A DNA stretch of 64,000 bases from Streptomyces sp. NBC_00663 (GTDB lineage Bacteria; Actinomycetota; Actinomycetes; Streptomycetales; Streptomycetaceae). A program made the translations under genes and the position numbers. This document shows, in pieces, positions 16,817 to 25,546 of this stretch. The notes under the pieces are model-generated. The model made no database searches. It was given only the letters and a program-made list of their open reading frames with translations, and was not told where the DNA came from. The stretch spans positions 4,836,001-4,900,000 of the forward strand of contig NZ_CP109027.1 of the NCBI RefSeq assembly GCF_036226885.1. The letters are read 5' to 3'. Each line of letters starts with the position of its first letter. The stretch's first letter is position 1.

Positions 16817-17134
16817 ATGAAGGCATTCCGGCTGGACGAACTGGAGGCGGAGCGCGCCGCCAATGACGGCGCTTACCTGCAGTTTCTGCGGGAACGGAAC
16901 ATGTCGGCGGGCCTGTACGCGCTGGACGCCGGCGAGCATGATCCACAGAAGCCGCACAACCAGGACGAGGTCTACTTCGTTGTGAGCGGCCGTGCCGCGA
17001 TCACGGTGGGGATGGAGACGACCCAGGTGGCCCGTGGCAGCGTGGTGTACGTGCCAGCCGGTGTCGCCCACAAGTTCCACCACATCAGCGAGGACCTGAG
17101 GGTCCTGGTGGTGTTCTCTCCGCCGGAAAGCTGA
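16817..17134 (+). CDS. Cupin domain protein
   Basis: A 105-residue single cupin: MKAFRLDELEAERAANDGAYLQFLRERNMSAGLYALDAGEHDPQKPHNQDEVYFVVSGRAAI. The metal-binding motif residues H..DE (PHNQDEVYFVVSG) and the second-motif histidine in VPAGVAHKFHHI are present. Single-domain cupins may be enzymes or small-molecule binders; the specific role is not predictable. It is divergent from the membrane-protein/phosphatase operon, with starts only 60 bp apart. Confidence 0.82.
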   Translation: MKAFRLDELEAERAANDGAYLQFLRERNMSAGLYALDAGEHDPQKPHNQDEVYFVVSGRAAITVGMETTQVARGSVVYVPAGVAHKFHHISEDLRVLVVFSPPES

Positions 17135-17283
17135 GCCGCCGTCTCGGGGTTCCCTAGGGGTTCGATCAGGGGAGGACGAGGGGTGCGAGGCCCCCGCCCG
17201 GGCCCTTGCCCGTCCTAGCATCGAAGCAGGACAGCGGAATGATCCGGCGACAAGAGAAGCCGGGACGAGAGAGGGTAAGGGCG

Positions 17284-17496
17284 ATGCGTGAGATCTTCGC
17301 GGGACTGCCGTGGTGGGTGAAGTGGATCGCGGTGCCCGTCATCGCCCTGGTCGTGTTCGGCGGGCTGATAGCCAGCGTGCTGCACTTCGTCGTCTGGCTG
17401 CTGTTCAAGGCACTGGTCTTCGTGGCCCTGGTCGGCGGGCTCATCTATGTCGTACGGAAGTTCACGTCGAGCTCCTCGTCGCGCAGCGACTGGTGA
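17284..17496 (+). CDS. Small two-helix membrane protein (DUF5326-like)
   Basis: A 70-residue protein, MREIFAGLPWWVKWIAVPVIALVV. It has two hydrophobic helices and a serine-rich cytoplasmic tail (KFTSSSSSRSDW). I recognise it as a conserved streptomycete small protein of the DUF5326 type; its function is unknown. The start at 17284 follows GAGAGGGTAAGGG. It is followed by its own terminator and then ssgR. Confidence 0.75.
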   Translation: MREIFAGLPWWVKWIAVPVIALVVFGGLIASVLHFVVWLLFKALVFVALVGGLIYVVRKFTSSSSSRSDW

Positions 17497-17538
17497 GGAG
17501 CGCACGGGGTATCGGTGATCGGTAACAGGAATCACCGG

Positions 17539-17560
17539 TTCCCTCGGGCGAGGGAAGTTT
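17539..17560 (+). terminator. Intrinsic terminator before ssgR
   Basis: An 8-bp palindromic stem (17539-17546 with 17549-17556) is followed by GTTTT, one of the few hairpins in this window with a T-run. It separates the small membrane gene from ssgR. Confidence 0.7.
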
Positions 17561-17697
17561 TGGGCGCAGGCCGTCTGTGAGCGGTGTCAGGCGGTTAAAG
17601 TCCGGAATTCGACGCGGGGACGATCCCCCGCGAGCGGCGTACACCCCCTCCCGTGTCCCCCCGCACGGGCAGCCCCCTCGTGCTTCGGGAGTGACCC

Positions 17698-18588
17698 TTG
17701 GCCACGGTTGACACCGCCCCCGCAGAGCTTCACGTACCCGTACAGACGGCGTCCCCGGCACGACCGGCGAGCTCCGAACGACAGGACGGAACGACGCCCC
17801 CGGACCAGCCGGATCAGCCGGATCAGTCCGAGCAAGCCCCCTCCGGGACCCTCATCGGGTCCGTGCAGCGCGCGATGCGCCTGCTGGAGTCCGTCGCCGG
17901 GCACGAGCACGGCGCCCCCGCCAAGCAACTGGCCCGCGAGACCGGCCTGGCCCTGCCGACGGCCTACCACCTGCTGCGCACGCTCGTCCACGAGGGCTAT
18001 CTGCGCCGGGACAAGGGCCTGTTCTTCCTCGGTGGGGCGGCAGAGCGACTGAGCAGCAGCGGAGCCCAGCAGAAACGTCGCAGCACCGTCGTCGAGGCAC
18101 TCGCGCACTGGCGGGACGTGATCGGCGTTCCCGTGTACTACGCCATGTACCGCGACGGTGAGATCGAGGTCATGTGCGTCTCCGACACCCCGGGCAATCC
18201 CGCGGTCGAGGAGTGGGCCGACTTCCGTGAGACCGGGCACGCGCACGCCATCGGTCAGTGCCTGCTCTCCCAACTCGATGAGAGCGCCCGCCGCGACCAC
18301 CTTGAGCGCTACCCCGTTCAGGCCATCACCCCGTACACCGTGCGTGACAGCCATGTGCTGCTCCGGCGTCTGGACCGAATGGGGCGGATGGACCCGGTCT
18401 TCGAACAGCAGGAGTACGCGCTCGGGACGGTGTGCGCGGCGATTCCGATCACGGTCGGGCCGACCGCCGCTACGATGGCCATTTCTCTCCCTTCCCATCA
18501 GGCCGATCGACTGCTAGACGCCACGCGTCAACTACAGAGTGAGATCGGACAGCTCCTGGGGTCGCTCGCGATCTCTATCAGTATCTGA
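17698..18588 (+). CDS. ssgR: IclR family regulator SsgR, activator of ssgA
   Basis: A 296-residue IclR-type protein. Residues 1 to about 52 are a Pro/Gln-rich tail. The winged helix (SVQRAMRLLESVAGHEHGAPAKQLARETGLALPTAYHLLRTLVHEGYLRR) covers about residues 55-110, followed by the effector domain. Position directly before ssgA identifies it as SsgR, which activates ssgA to license sporulation septation in S. coelicolor. The start codon appears to be TTG, preceded by CGGGAG, and no ATG or GTG lies before the HTH. About 100 bp separate it from ssgA, which probably has its own SsgR-dependent promoter. Confidence 0.9.
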   Translation: MATVDTAPAELHVPVQTASPARPASSERQDGTTPPDQPDQPDQSEQAPSGTLIGSVQRAMRLLESVAGHEHGAPAKQLARETGLALPTAYHLLRTLVHEGYLRRDKGLFFLGGAAERLSSSGAQQKRRSTVVEALAHWRDVIGVPVYYAMYRDGEIEVMCVSDTPGNPAVEEWADFRETGHAHAIGQCLLSQLDESARRDHLERYPVQAITPYTVRDSHVLLRRLDRMGRMDPVFEQQEYALGTVCAAIPITVGPTAATMAISLPSHQADRLLDATRQLQSEIGQLLGSLAISISI

Positions 18589-18687
18589 AAACTCACTCCT
18601 TGTGATCTCTCGTGTACGTTCAGCAAGATTCCTTCAGTGTCAAAAGGGTCATTCCCGGCCAGTCAACGGCAGATGACGGGGTAGGCG

Positions 18688-19125
18688 ATGGACGAGTCCG
18701 TACAGGCAGAGGTCATGATGAGCTTTCTCGTCTCCGAGGAGCTCTCTTTCCGTATCCCGGTGGAGCTGCGCTACGAGACCTGTGATCCCTATGCGGTGCG
18801 GCTGACCTTCCATCTGCCCGGGGACGCGCCGGTGACCTGGGCCTTCGGGCGCGAGCTGCTGATCGACGGTGTGGGGCGGCCGAGCGGCGACGGGGATGTG
18901 CGGATCGCGCCGGCCGAGGCGGACACGCTCGGTGAGGTCTTGATCCGGCTTCAGGTCGGTGCCGACCAGGCGCTGTTCCGTTCGTCGACGGCGCCACTCA
19001 TCGCCTTCCTCGACCGCACCGACAAGCTGGTGCCGCTGGGACAGGAAGGGGCGCTCGCGGACTTCGACACCCATCTGGACGAGGCGCTGGACCGCATCCT
19101 GGCGGAGGAACAGAGCGCCGGCTGA
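18688..19125 (+). CDS. ssgA: Sporulation-specific septation activator SsgA
   Basis: A 145-residue SALP family protein: MSFLVSEELSFRIPVELRYETCDPYAVRLTFHLPGDAPVTWAFGRELLIDG and the closing FDTHLDEALDRILAEEQSAG are diagnostic. SsgA marks sites of peptidoglycan remodelling and recruits SsgB, which positions FtsZ for sporulation septa. The family is confined to morphologically complex actinomycetes, so it is the best organism marker in the window. ATG at 18688 gives a nine-residue leader; ATG 18715 or 18718 are shorter alternatives. The stop codon lies inside the terminator hairpin. Confidence 0.95.
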   Translation: MDESVQAEVMMSFLVSEELSFRIPVELRYETCDPYAVRLTFHLPGDAPVTWAFGRELLIDGVGRPSGDGDVRIAPAEADTLGEVLIRLQVGADQALFRSSTAPLIAFLDRTDKLVPLGQEGALADFDTHLDEALDRILAEEQSAG

Positions 19126-19160
19126 AGCGTGCCGCAGGGAGGGAGGCGGAACGCTTCAGC
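19121..19160 (+). terminator. ssgA terminator overlapping its stop codon
   Basis: A perfect 10-bp stem (19121-19130 with 19151-19160) contains the ssgA TGA (19123-19125). Terminating ribosomes could therefore melt the hairpin base. Confidence 0.75.
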
Positions 19161-19278
19161 ACAGGCGGGGAGATGAGCAGGAAGGCTTCTTCTGAGGAGA
19201 TCCCTCTGCGGAGGCGGGGTTCCTTGTGCCGCGGTTTCCAGAGGCCTCGGGCTTCGGCGGCGGACTGCCGAAACGGCG

Positions 19279-21183
19279 TCAGCGCTTGCGCCGGCGACCA
19301 CGTCCACCGCGTCCGGTGGCAGCCTGCGGAGTGTGGGTGTCCTGCGGACCGTACGCCCCCGCCCGGACCCCTGCGCCCGCTCCGACCGGAGTCGGCTCGA
19401 CACCCATGGGAACCGCCGCGGAGCCCGGCCGGTCGGCCGAGACGACCAGCGCCGCGAGAGCGGTGGTGACCGGTACGGACGCCACCAGGCCGATCGAGCC
19501 GACCAGCGTGCGCACGATCTCCTCCGCGACCAGCTCGCTGTTGGCGACCGTTCCCACGCTGCTCTGCGCGATCGAGAAAAGCAGCAGCAGGGGGAGCGCG
19601 GCGCCCGCGTAGGCCAGAACGAGGGTGTTGACGACCGAGGCGATGTGGTCGCGGCCGATGCGGATGCCCGCGCGGTACAGCCCGCGCCAGCCCATCGAGG
19701 GGTTGGCCTCGTGCAGCTCCCAGACCGCCGAGGTCTGCGTCACCGTCACGTCGTCGAGGACACCGAGCGAGCCGATGATGACGCCGGCGAGCAGCAGACC
19801 GCTCATGTCGATCGACGGAAAAAGACCATGGATCAGACCGGTGTTGTCGTCCGTGTTGCCGGTCAGCGCTGCCCAGCCGATGAACAGCGAGCCGAGGATG
19901 CCGATCAGCAGCAGCGAGATCAGCGTGCCGAGCACCGCCACGGACGTTCTCGCCGACAGCCCGTGACACAGATACAGGGCGATCAGCATGATGGCACTCG
20001 CCCCGATCACGGCCACGACCAGCGGGTTCGAGCCCTGAAGGATCGCGGGCAGGATGAAGAAGTTCAGGATCAGGAAGCTGATCGCCAGCGCCACCAGGGC
20101 CATCAGGCCCCGCAACCGCCCCACGACCACGACGGCCAGCGCGAAGATGCCGGCGAGCAGGGCCATGGGGAGCCGGCGGTTCACGTCGGTGACCGAGTAC
20201 TGCAAATCCTTGGGGGCGGAGGGCTCGTAGGCGACCACGACCTTCTCGCCCTCGTCCAGCTGACGTGACTGGTCCGGTTGCACGATCTCGGTGAACGTAC
20301 GGCCCTTGTCCTTGCCGGTGTCGACACGGATGGTGGCCTTCTTGCAGGTGCCGTCGGCCTGTTGCTGGGCGGAGGAGCCCTCGGCGGTTGAGGTGTCGCC
20401 GGTCGGGGTCCCGCCCGAGGCGTTCACGGACTTGCAGCTCACCTCGTCGACCTTGGTGACCGTGGCCTGCTGGGTCTGCCGGTCGAATCCGACGCCGGTG
20501 CGCTCGTGCCCGGGGGCGCCCCCGGGCCACAGCACGGCGAGACCGACCAGGACGGCGGCGCCGAACGGGATGAGGATCGCCGCGATGACCTTGCGCAGGT
20601 GCTGGGAGACCGGGGCCGCCGGGCCGTGGCTGTGGCTGTGGCCGTGCGAGCTTCCGTGCCCACCGCTCCCTCCAGCGCCGCCAGCGTCACCGGCACCGGG
20701 GCCTGGGCTGGTGCCCGTTCCGTGTCTGCCATCGGCGTCATGGCCGCGATCGTGGCTACGGCCGTGGTCGTGGCCGTGCTGGTTGTGGTCGTGACCGTGG
20801 TGGTCGTGGTGGTCGCGATGGTCGTCGTGACCACCATCAGGTCCGGGACCGCGTCCGACCGGGCCACCCGTGCCGGGACCGCGTCCGACCGGGCCACCCG
20901 TGCCGGGACCGTGATCGCCCCGGCCGCCGGAGCCGGGACCCTGTCCGCTCCAGTCACCCGGTCCAGGCGTGTTCCAGCTGCCCGTACCAGGCCCGCTCCA
21001 GTCGTCCGGCCCGCGCTGAGGACCGTACCCGGAACCGTGCCCGGCCCTGCCGCCCGCACCCGCTCCCGCGTTTACGCCTCCGCTCCCGGGCCCGCGCCCG
21101 GCCCCGGTGCCAGGGGTTTCGCCTCTGCTGCCGGGGCCACGGGGTGGCTCGGGCGGGTACGGGGGCTGAGGTGTCGTGGTCAC
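19279..21183 (-). CDS. YibE/F-like multi-pass membrane protein with His/Gly-rich N-terminus
   Basis: A 634-residue protein. Residues 1 to about 190 are low complexity: Gly/Pro repeats (two exact copies of GPGTGGPVGR), then a histidine-rich block with GHDHNQHGHDHG and HGHSHSHGP that could bind metal ions. A helix (VIAAILIPFGAAVLVGLAVLW) leads into an extracytoplasmic domain and about seven further membrane helices. The C-terminal half matches the YibE/F family, of unknown function. The start is GTG at 21183. It runs antiparallel to ssgA and away from thiC. Confidence 0.8.
   Translation of the reverse strand: MTTTPQPPYPPEPPRGPGSRGETPGTGAGRGPGSGGVNAGAGAGGRAGHGSGYGPQRGPDDWSGPGTGSWNTPGPGDWSGQGPGSGGRGDHGPGTGGPVGRGPGTGGPVGRGPGPDGGHDDHRDHHDHHGHDHNQHGHDHGRSHDRGHDADGRHGTGTSPGPGAGDAGGAGGSGGHGSSHGHSHSHGPAAPVSQHLRKVIAAILIPFGAAVLVGLAVLWPGGAPGHERTGVGFDRQTQQATVTKVDEVSCKSVNASGGTPTGDTSTAEGSSAQQQADGTCKKATIRVDTGKDKGRTFTEIVQPDQSRQLDEGEKVVVAYEPSAPKDLQYSVTDVNRRLPMALLAGIFALAVVVVGRLRGLMALVALAISFLILNFFILPAILQGSNPLVVAVIGASAIMLIALYLCHGLSARTSVAVLGTLISLLLIGILGSLFIGWAALTGNTDDNTGLIHGLFPSIDMSGLLLAGVIIGSLGVLDDVTVTQTSAVWELHEANPSMGWRGLYRAGIRIGRDHIASVVNTLVLAYAGAALPLLLLFSIAQSSVGTVANSELVAEEIVRTLVGSIGLVASVPVTTALAALVVSADRPGSAAVPMGVEPTPVGAGAGVRAGAYGPQDTHTPQAATGRGGRGRRRKR
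20851..20910 (-). repeat. 30-bp perfect tandem repeat, two copies
   Basis: 20851-20880 is repeated exactly at 20881-20910, in frame. It encodes the decapeptide GPGTGGPVGR twice in the YibE/F protein's disordered tail. A partial third copy precedes it. Confidence 0.9.
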
Positions 21184-21262
21184 CGACCGATCATCGCAAG
21201 AACGGCAGGGGCCCTCTGTTCACCGCGCCCGAATTGACGCTAGCGTGGGGGCACCTTTGTAC

Positions 21263-21431
21263 ACGCGGGAGCTCGGAGCACCGGGCTGAGAGGGCGCTGA
21301 CCTCCGTCCCAGCGATGTTTCACGTGGAACATCGTCACCACTGAGTGACGTTCCCCACGAAACGTCGGAGGACGGAAGCCGCTGCGTCGACCGCCGAACC
21401 TGTTACCGGGTAATGCCGGCGTAGGGAGTAG
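21263..21431 (+). promoter_or_regulatory. TPP riboswitch (thi box) controlling thiC
   Basis: The conserved sensor elements are all present in order: CTGAGA near 21285-21290, then GAACCTG near 21396-21402, then GGGTAATGCCGGCGTAGGGA (about 21408-21427). These form the thiamin pyrophosphate aptamer. The arm between the first two elements is expanded to about 90 bases and contains two hairpins, one of which is a parS-like palindrome (21317-21330). The aptamer ends about 6 bases before the thiC start codon and overlaps the ribosome-binding site (GGGAG), so control is likely at translation initiation. Confidence 0.92.
21317..21330. other. parS-like site inside the riboswitch arm (one mismatch)
   Basis: GTTTCACGTGGAAC, one base from parS, flanked by GAT and ATC so that the RNA can form an 8-bp hairpin with one G-U pair. 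It lies wholly in the variable P3 extension of the TPP riboswitch. Confidence 0.75.
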
Positions 21432-21436
21432 GTCTC

Positions 21437-23260
21437 ATGACCATCAAGGACGCACGCACGCCTGCCTCCAGCCAGGACGAACAGCCCATTCAGGGCGAGG
21501 AGTCCACGGAGAGCGGGAAGTCCATCGGCTGGCACAAGGCGTACGTCGAGGGTTCGCGCCCCGATCTGCGGGTGCCGGTCCGACAGGTGCACCTCACCAA
21601 CGGGCAGTCGGTCACGCTGTACGACACCTCGGGCCCGTACACCGATCCCGCGGCCGAGACCGATGTCCGCCGGGGCCTGGCCCCGCTGCGAGAGAACTGG
21701 ATCATCGCCCGCGGCGACACCGAGGAGTACGCGGGCCGTCCCGTCCGTCCCGAGGACGACGGCATCAAGCACACCTCGCCGCGCGGCGGCAATCTGCGCA
21801 ACCTCGACGCGGTCTTCCCGGGGCGGCCCCGACTCCCGCGCCGGAGCCGTGACGGCGCGGCGGTGACGCAGCTGGCGTATGCGCGCCGCGGCGAGATCAC
21901 GCCCGAGATGGAGTACGTGGCCATCCGGGAGAACGTGGCGCCCGAGGTCGTACGGGAGGAGATCGCGGCGGGGCGCGCGGTGCTCCCGGCCAACGTCAAC
22001 CACCCGGAGATCGAGCCGATGATCATCGGCAAGCGGTTCCTGGTGAAGGTCAACGCCAACATCGGCAACTCGGCGGTCACCTCTTCCATCGAGGAGGAGG
22101 TGGAGAAGATGACCTGGGCGACGCGTTGGGGCGCCGACACGGTCATGGACCTGTCCACCGGCCGCAACATCCACACCACTCGTGAGTGGGTGCTGCGCAA
22201 CTCCCCCGTCCCCATCGGCACGGTGCCGCTCTATCAGGCGCTGGAGAAGGTCGACGGCCGTGCCGAGGAGCTGACCTGGGAGATCTACAAGGACACGGTC
22301 ATCGAGCAGGCCGAGCAGGGGGTGGACTACATGACGGTCCACGCGGGTGTGCGGCTGCCGTACGTCCCGCTGACCGCCAACCGCAAGACGGGCATCGTCT
22401 CGCGTGGCGGCTCGATCATGGCGGCGTGGTGCCTGGCCCACCACAAGGAGAGCTTCCTCTACGAGAACTTCGAGGAGCTGTGCGAGATCCTGGCCGCGTA
22501 CGACGTGACGTACTCGCTCGGTGACGGCCTCCGGCCCGGCTCGATCGCGGACGCCAACGACGAGGCGCAGTTCGCGGAGTTGAGGACGCTCGGGGAACTC
22601 AACACGATCGCCAAGCGTTTCAACGTTCAGACCATGATCGAGGGCCCCGGGCATGTCCCGATGCACAAGATCAAGGAGAACATCGACCTTCAGCAGGAGA
22701 TCTGCGAGGAGGCTCCGTTCTATACGCTCGGCCCGCTGACCACGGACGTCGCCCCGGCGTACGACCACATCACCTCGGGCATAGGCGCCGCGATGATCGC
22801 GTGGTGGGGCACTGCGATGCTCTGCTACGTCACGCCCAAGGAGCACTTGGGCCTGCCCAACCGTGACGACGTGAAGACCGGCGTCATCACCTACAAGATC
22901 GCGGCCCATGCGGCGGACCTCGCCAAGGGACACCCTGGCGCACAGGAGTGGGACGACGCGTTGTCGGACGCCCGCTTCGAGTTCCGCTGGGAGGACCAGT
23001 TCAACCTGGCCCTCGACCCTGACACGGCCCGGGAGTTCCACGACGAGACCCTCCCGGCGGAGCCGGCCAAGACGGCCCACTTCTGCTCGATGTGCGGCCC
23101 GAAGTTCTGCTCGATGAAGATCAGCCAGAGCATCACAGAGCGGTTCGGTGGTGCGGCGGCCGAGGGGGCGTCGCCGGAGGAGATCGCTGAGGGGATGTTG
23201 CAGAAGTCGAAGGAGTTCGCGGCGAGCGGGAGCCGGGTGTACCTGCCGCTGGCGGACTGA
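21437..23260 (+). CDS. thiC: Phosphomethylpyrimidine synthase ThiC
   Basis: A 607-residue radical SAM enzyme converting aminoimidazole ribotide to HMP phosphate in thiamin synthesis. Seen: the ThiC core TRWGADTVMDLSTGRNIHTTREWVLRNSPVPIGTVPLYQALEKV, EGPGHVPMHKI, and the C-terminal 4Fe-4S motif CSMCGPKFCSM near residue 550. The length is normal. Regulation by the TPP riboswitch immediately upstream is clear, with start ATG 21437 placed just after the aptamer. Confidence 0.97.
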   Translation: MTIKDARTPASSQDEQPIQGEESTESGKSIGWHKAYVEGSRPDLRVPVRQVHLTNGQSVTLYDTSGPYTDPAAETDVRRGLAPLRENWIIARGDTEEYAGRPVRPEDDGIKHTSPRGGNLRNLDAVFPGRPRLPRRSRDGAAVTQLAYARRGEITPEMEYVAIRENVAPEVVREEIAAGRAVLPANVNHPEIEPMIIGKRFLVKVNANIGNSAVTSSIEEEVEKMTWATRWGADTVMDLSTGRNIHTTREWVLRNSPVPIGTVPLYQALEKVDGRAEELTWEIYKDTVIEQAEQGVDYMTVHAGVRLPYVPLTANRKTGIVSRGGSIMAAWCLAHHKESFLYENFEELCEILAAYDVTYSLGDGLRPGSIADANDEAQFAELRTLGELNTIAKRFNVQTMIEGPGHVPMHKIKENIDLQQEICEEAPFYTLGPLTTDVAPAYDHITSGIGAAMIAWWGTAMLCYVTPKEHLGLPNRDDVKTGVITYKIAAHAADLAKGHPGAQEWDDALSDARFEFRWEDQFNLALDPDTAREFHDETLPAEPAKTAHFCSMCGPKFCSMKISQSITERFGGAAAEGASPEEIAEGMLQKSKEFAASGSRVYLPLAD

Positions 23261-23337
23261 CGTCCGTTCATCGGCGCTGCTCCGGAGGGGGGTTTGGTGT
23301 CTTCGGGGCAGCGCCGTCGTGGGTTCGGGGATGAGGG

Positions 23338-24372
23338 GTGGGTGGAGTCTTGATCGTTCTCAAGGTGACGGATGAGGCGCAGTCGCTGGTGTGGGACGGC
23401 GATGATCTGGTCGATCTGGTGGGCGGGGGCCGCCGATGGGGTCCTGACGGCGTGGAGCAGCCTGCCTCGTTCGTCCATGGTTATCCCTTCGACCGGAGCG
23501 TCGTCTCCTCGTCCGGTCGCTACTCCGTCGTCTATGCCGAGCGTGGGACCAAGGCGCTGCTGTTCGATGGTGATCAGCTCGTCCGTGAGCTGAACCGGAG
23601 CTATTACCAGGCCGATGTCTTCGACTATCCGGTGGCGCTCGGCGCGTTGCAGGACGGCCGCGAGGTGCTGGTCCACTGCCCGGATGAATACAACGTCCTG
23701 GAGATCGAGGACGCGGAGTCGGGAGAGTGGCTCACCGATGGCGAACGGCAGCCCAAGGACGTCTTCCACTCGCGGCTGGCGGTGAGCCCGGGCGGGACTC
23801 ACCTGCTGTCGGCGGGCTGGGTGTGGCATCCGTACGGCGTGGTCGAAGTCTTCGACCTGACCGGCGCGTTGACCGACCCCGCTCTGCTCGACGGCCGGGG
23901 CGTGCTGCCCGCGGACCCCGGCATCGCTGCGGAGGTCGCCTCGGCCTGCTGGCTTGATGACGATCGCCTGGCTGTGGCGACCGGAGGGGAGCCTCGCGAC
24001 GGTGAGGAGACCCCTGACCTCGGCCCAGGGGAGTTGGGTGTGTGGTCGCTCTCCGCAGGGGGGTGGATCCATCGCAGCAAGGTCGATTTCTGCATCGGCA
24101 CCCTGATCGCGCGGGGCGACACGGTCGTCTCGCTGTACGGCCACCCGCGGCTGATCGATGTCACGACCGGCGCGGTGGTGGCGGAATGGCCCACCGTGAA
24201 GGTGCCCCAGAGAGACGGCAGCTACGGGGTCACCCACATTCCGACGCCCGTCGCTGCTCTGCACCCGGACGGCACCCGCCTGGCCGTGGCCCAGCCGGAC
24301 ACCATCGCCGTCATCACTCTTCCGGAGTTCACGGCGGCCGGAAAGCGGGTGTATCCGCCGATCGCGGAGTGA
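23338..24372 (+). CDS. Conserved protein with beta-propeller-like repeats, function unknown
   Basis: About 344 residues with recurring strands of the form LLFDGDQLVRELNR, VVEVFDLTGAL and RLAVAQPDTIAVITL, suggesting a WD40/PQQ-type beta-propeller. There is no signal peptide and no catalytic motif I recognise. Starts at GTG 23338 or TTG 23350 (after GGGTGGAG) are both plausible. It lies 78 bp after thiC on the same strand but shows no link to thiamin. Third-position GC supports coding. Confidence 0.7.
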   Translation: MGGVLIVLKVTDEAQSLVWDGDDLVDLVGGGRRWGPDGVEQPASFVHGYPFDRSVVSSSGRYSVVYAERGTKALLFDGDQLVRELNRSYYQADVFDYPVALGALQDGREVLVHCPDEYNVLEIEDAESGEWLTDGERQPKDVFHSRLAVSPGGTHLLSAGWVWHPYGVVEVFDLTGALTDPALLDGRGVLPADPGIAAEVASACWLDDDRLAVATGGEPRDGEETPDLGPGELGVWSLSAGGWIHRSKVDFCIGTLIARGDTVVSLYGHPRLIDVTTGAVVAEWPTVKVPQRDGSYGVTHIPTPVAALHPDGTRLAVAQPDTIAVITLPEFTAAGKRVYPPIAE

Positions 24373-24435
24373 TCGTCGGGCGGCGGGGACAGGCGTATCC
24401 CTTACTCCTGCCCATGCCGCCGGCCGGGCATCCGA

Positions 24436-24479
24436 CTTGCGCTCCCCCGAAGGCGGCTCGCCGCGGCGAGGGGCGCAAG
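24436..24479. terminator. Bidirectional hairpin between convergent genes
   Basis: Arms CTTGCGC-T-CCCC and GGGGCGCAAG pair across about 20 bases, between the stops at 24372 and 24487. Confidence 0.7.
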
Positions 24480-24486
24480 CCGGGGG

Positions 24487-25347
24487 TTACTCCGGCTGGT
24501 GTTCCGGGCCGCCGAAGTCCGGGCTGGTGTAGTCCGGGCTGGTGAAGCTGGGGCGTGGGCCCGTGGAGCCGTCGTCCGGGCTGCTGAAGCCCGGACGGCC
24601 GTAGCCGAGGTTCGGCATCCGGCTGGGTGCCGGCGGTGTCGCGCGGTGCAGGGCGGCCGCGGTGCCGGGGTCGGCCAGAGCGTCCCGCAGGAAGGGCAGC
24701 ACGCCCCGCTCCAGCAGGGCGTCGTGCCAGGCTTCCCTGGCGCGGGCGACCTCCCCGGTCAGCTCGGCGTACGGCCCGGTGTCGACGAGCGAGGGGCGGT
24801 TGCGCAGGGCGGTGAGGAGGAGCCCCACCGCGGCGACCAGGATGGCCACCGCGGTCATCGCACCGAAGACCCAGCCCGTCGTCAGCATCGTCCTGGCGAA
24901 CGCCTGTTCGGGGTTGAGCATCTTCAGGATGTAGCCGACGAGCAGGAATATCGCCGCGGCGGTCCCGGCGAGGACGGGAGCGAGCACCGCGACGACGGCG
25001 ACGGCGCCCGCCCCGGCGGTCTCGGCGACCTCTCCCATGGTGGCGGCGAGCCCCGCCGCACCCGAGCCGGACTCCGTGGAGCCGGTCTCGCGCACGGACG
25101 TCGGGGTGGACGGCGCCGGCTGGCGCAGTTCCTCGCGGACCTTCACATAGTGCTGGTACTCGGTCGCCGCGGCCGCCGTGATGATCGCGGTGGCGTTCAG
25201 CGCCATGGTGCGCAGCTGTTCGGGATTCAGCCGCTGTCCCACAGCGGCCAGTTCCGGGCGGTGTGGGGCGGAGCGCAGCGCCTCATCGAGGATCCGCTCG
25301 TAATCCTGGCGGTCCTCGCTCAGCAGGTGCTGCGGAACGCTGTTCAT
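24487..25347 (-). CDS. Membrane protein with Ser/Pro-rich C-terminus, function unknown
   Basis: About 286 residues beginning MNSVPQHLLSEDRQDYERILDEALRSAPH. The N-terminal half is soluble helical, with two central hydrophobic helices (VAVVAVLAPVLAGTAAAIFLLVGYIL and VFGAMTAVAILVAAVGLLLTAL). The C-terminal region is repetitive, with GRPGFSSPDDG, PRPSFTSPDYTSPDFGG. ATG 25347 is chosen because GGGGG lies 6 bases upstream; ATG 25353 is the alternative. It is conserved-looking, but no family is recognised. Confidence 0.72.
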   Translation of the reverse strand: MNSVPQHLLSEDRQDYERILDEALRSAPHRPELAAVGQRLNPEQLRTMALNATAIITAAAATEYQHYVKVREELRQPAPSTPTSVRETGSTESGSGAAGLAATMGEVAETAGAGAVAVVAVLAPVLAGTAAAIFLLVGYILKMLNPEQAFARTMLTTGWVFGAMTAVAILVAAVGLLLTALRNRPSLVDTGPYAELTGEVARAREAWHDALLERGVLPFLRDALADPGTAAALHRATPPAPSRMPNLGYGRPGFSSPDDGSTGPRPSFTSPDYTSPDFGGPEHQPE

Positions 25348-25546
25348 GTGCATCCCCCGATGCTCCGTAGGGCTTGGGGCTCGCATGACTGTGAGCCGTC
25401 GGGCAGAAACGGAGGGGAGCCTGCTACGGATAAGCCGATGGTAGAGCGGTGACGGCACAGGGTGACAGGGGGTTTCCAGAAATTGGGCCCTGGCCTGCGC
25501 CGTCTCGGCTCAGTCCGTCATGGGGGATCGTCTTCCCTGTGAACGT

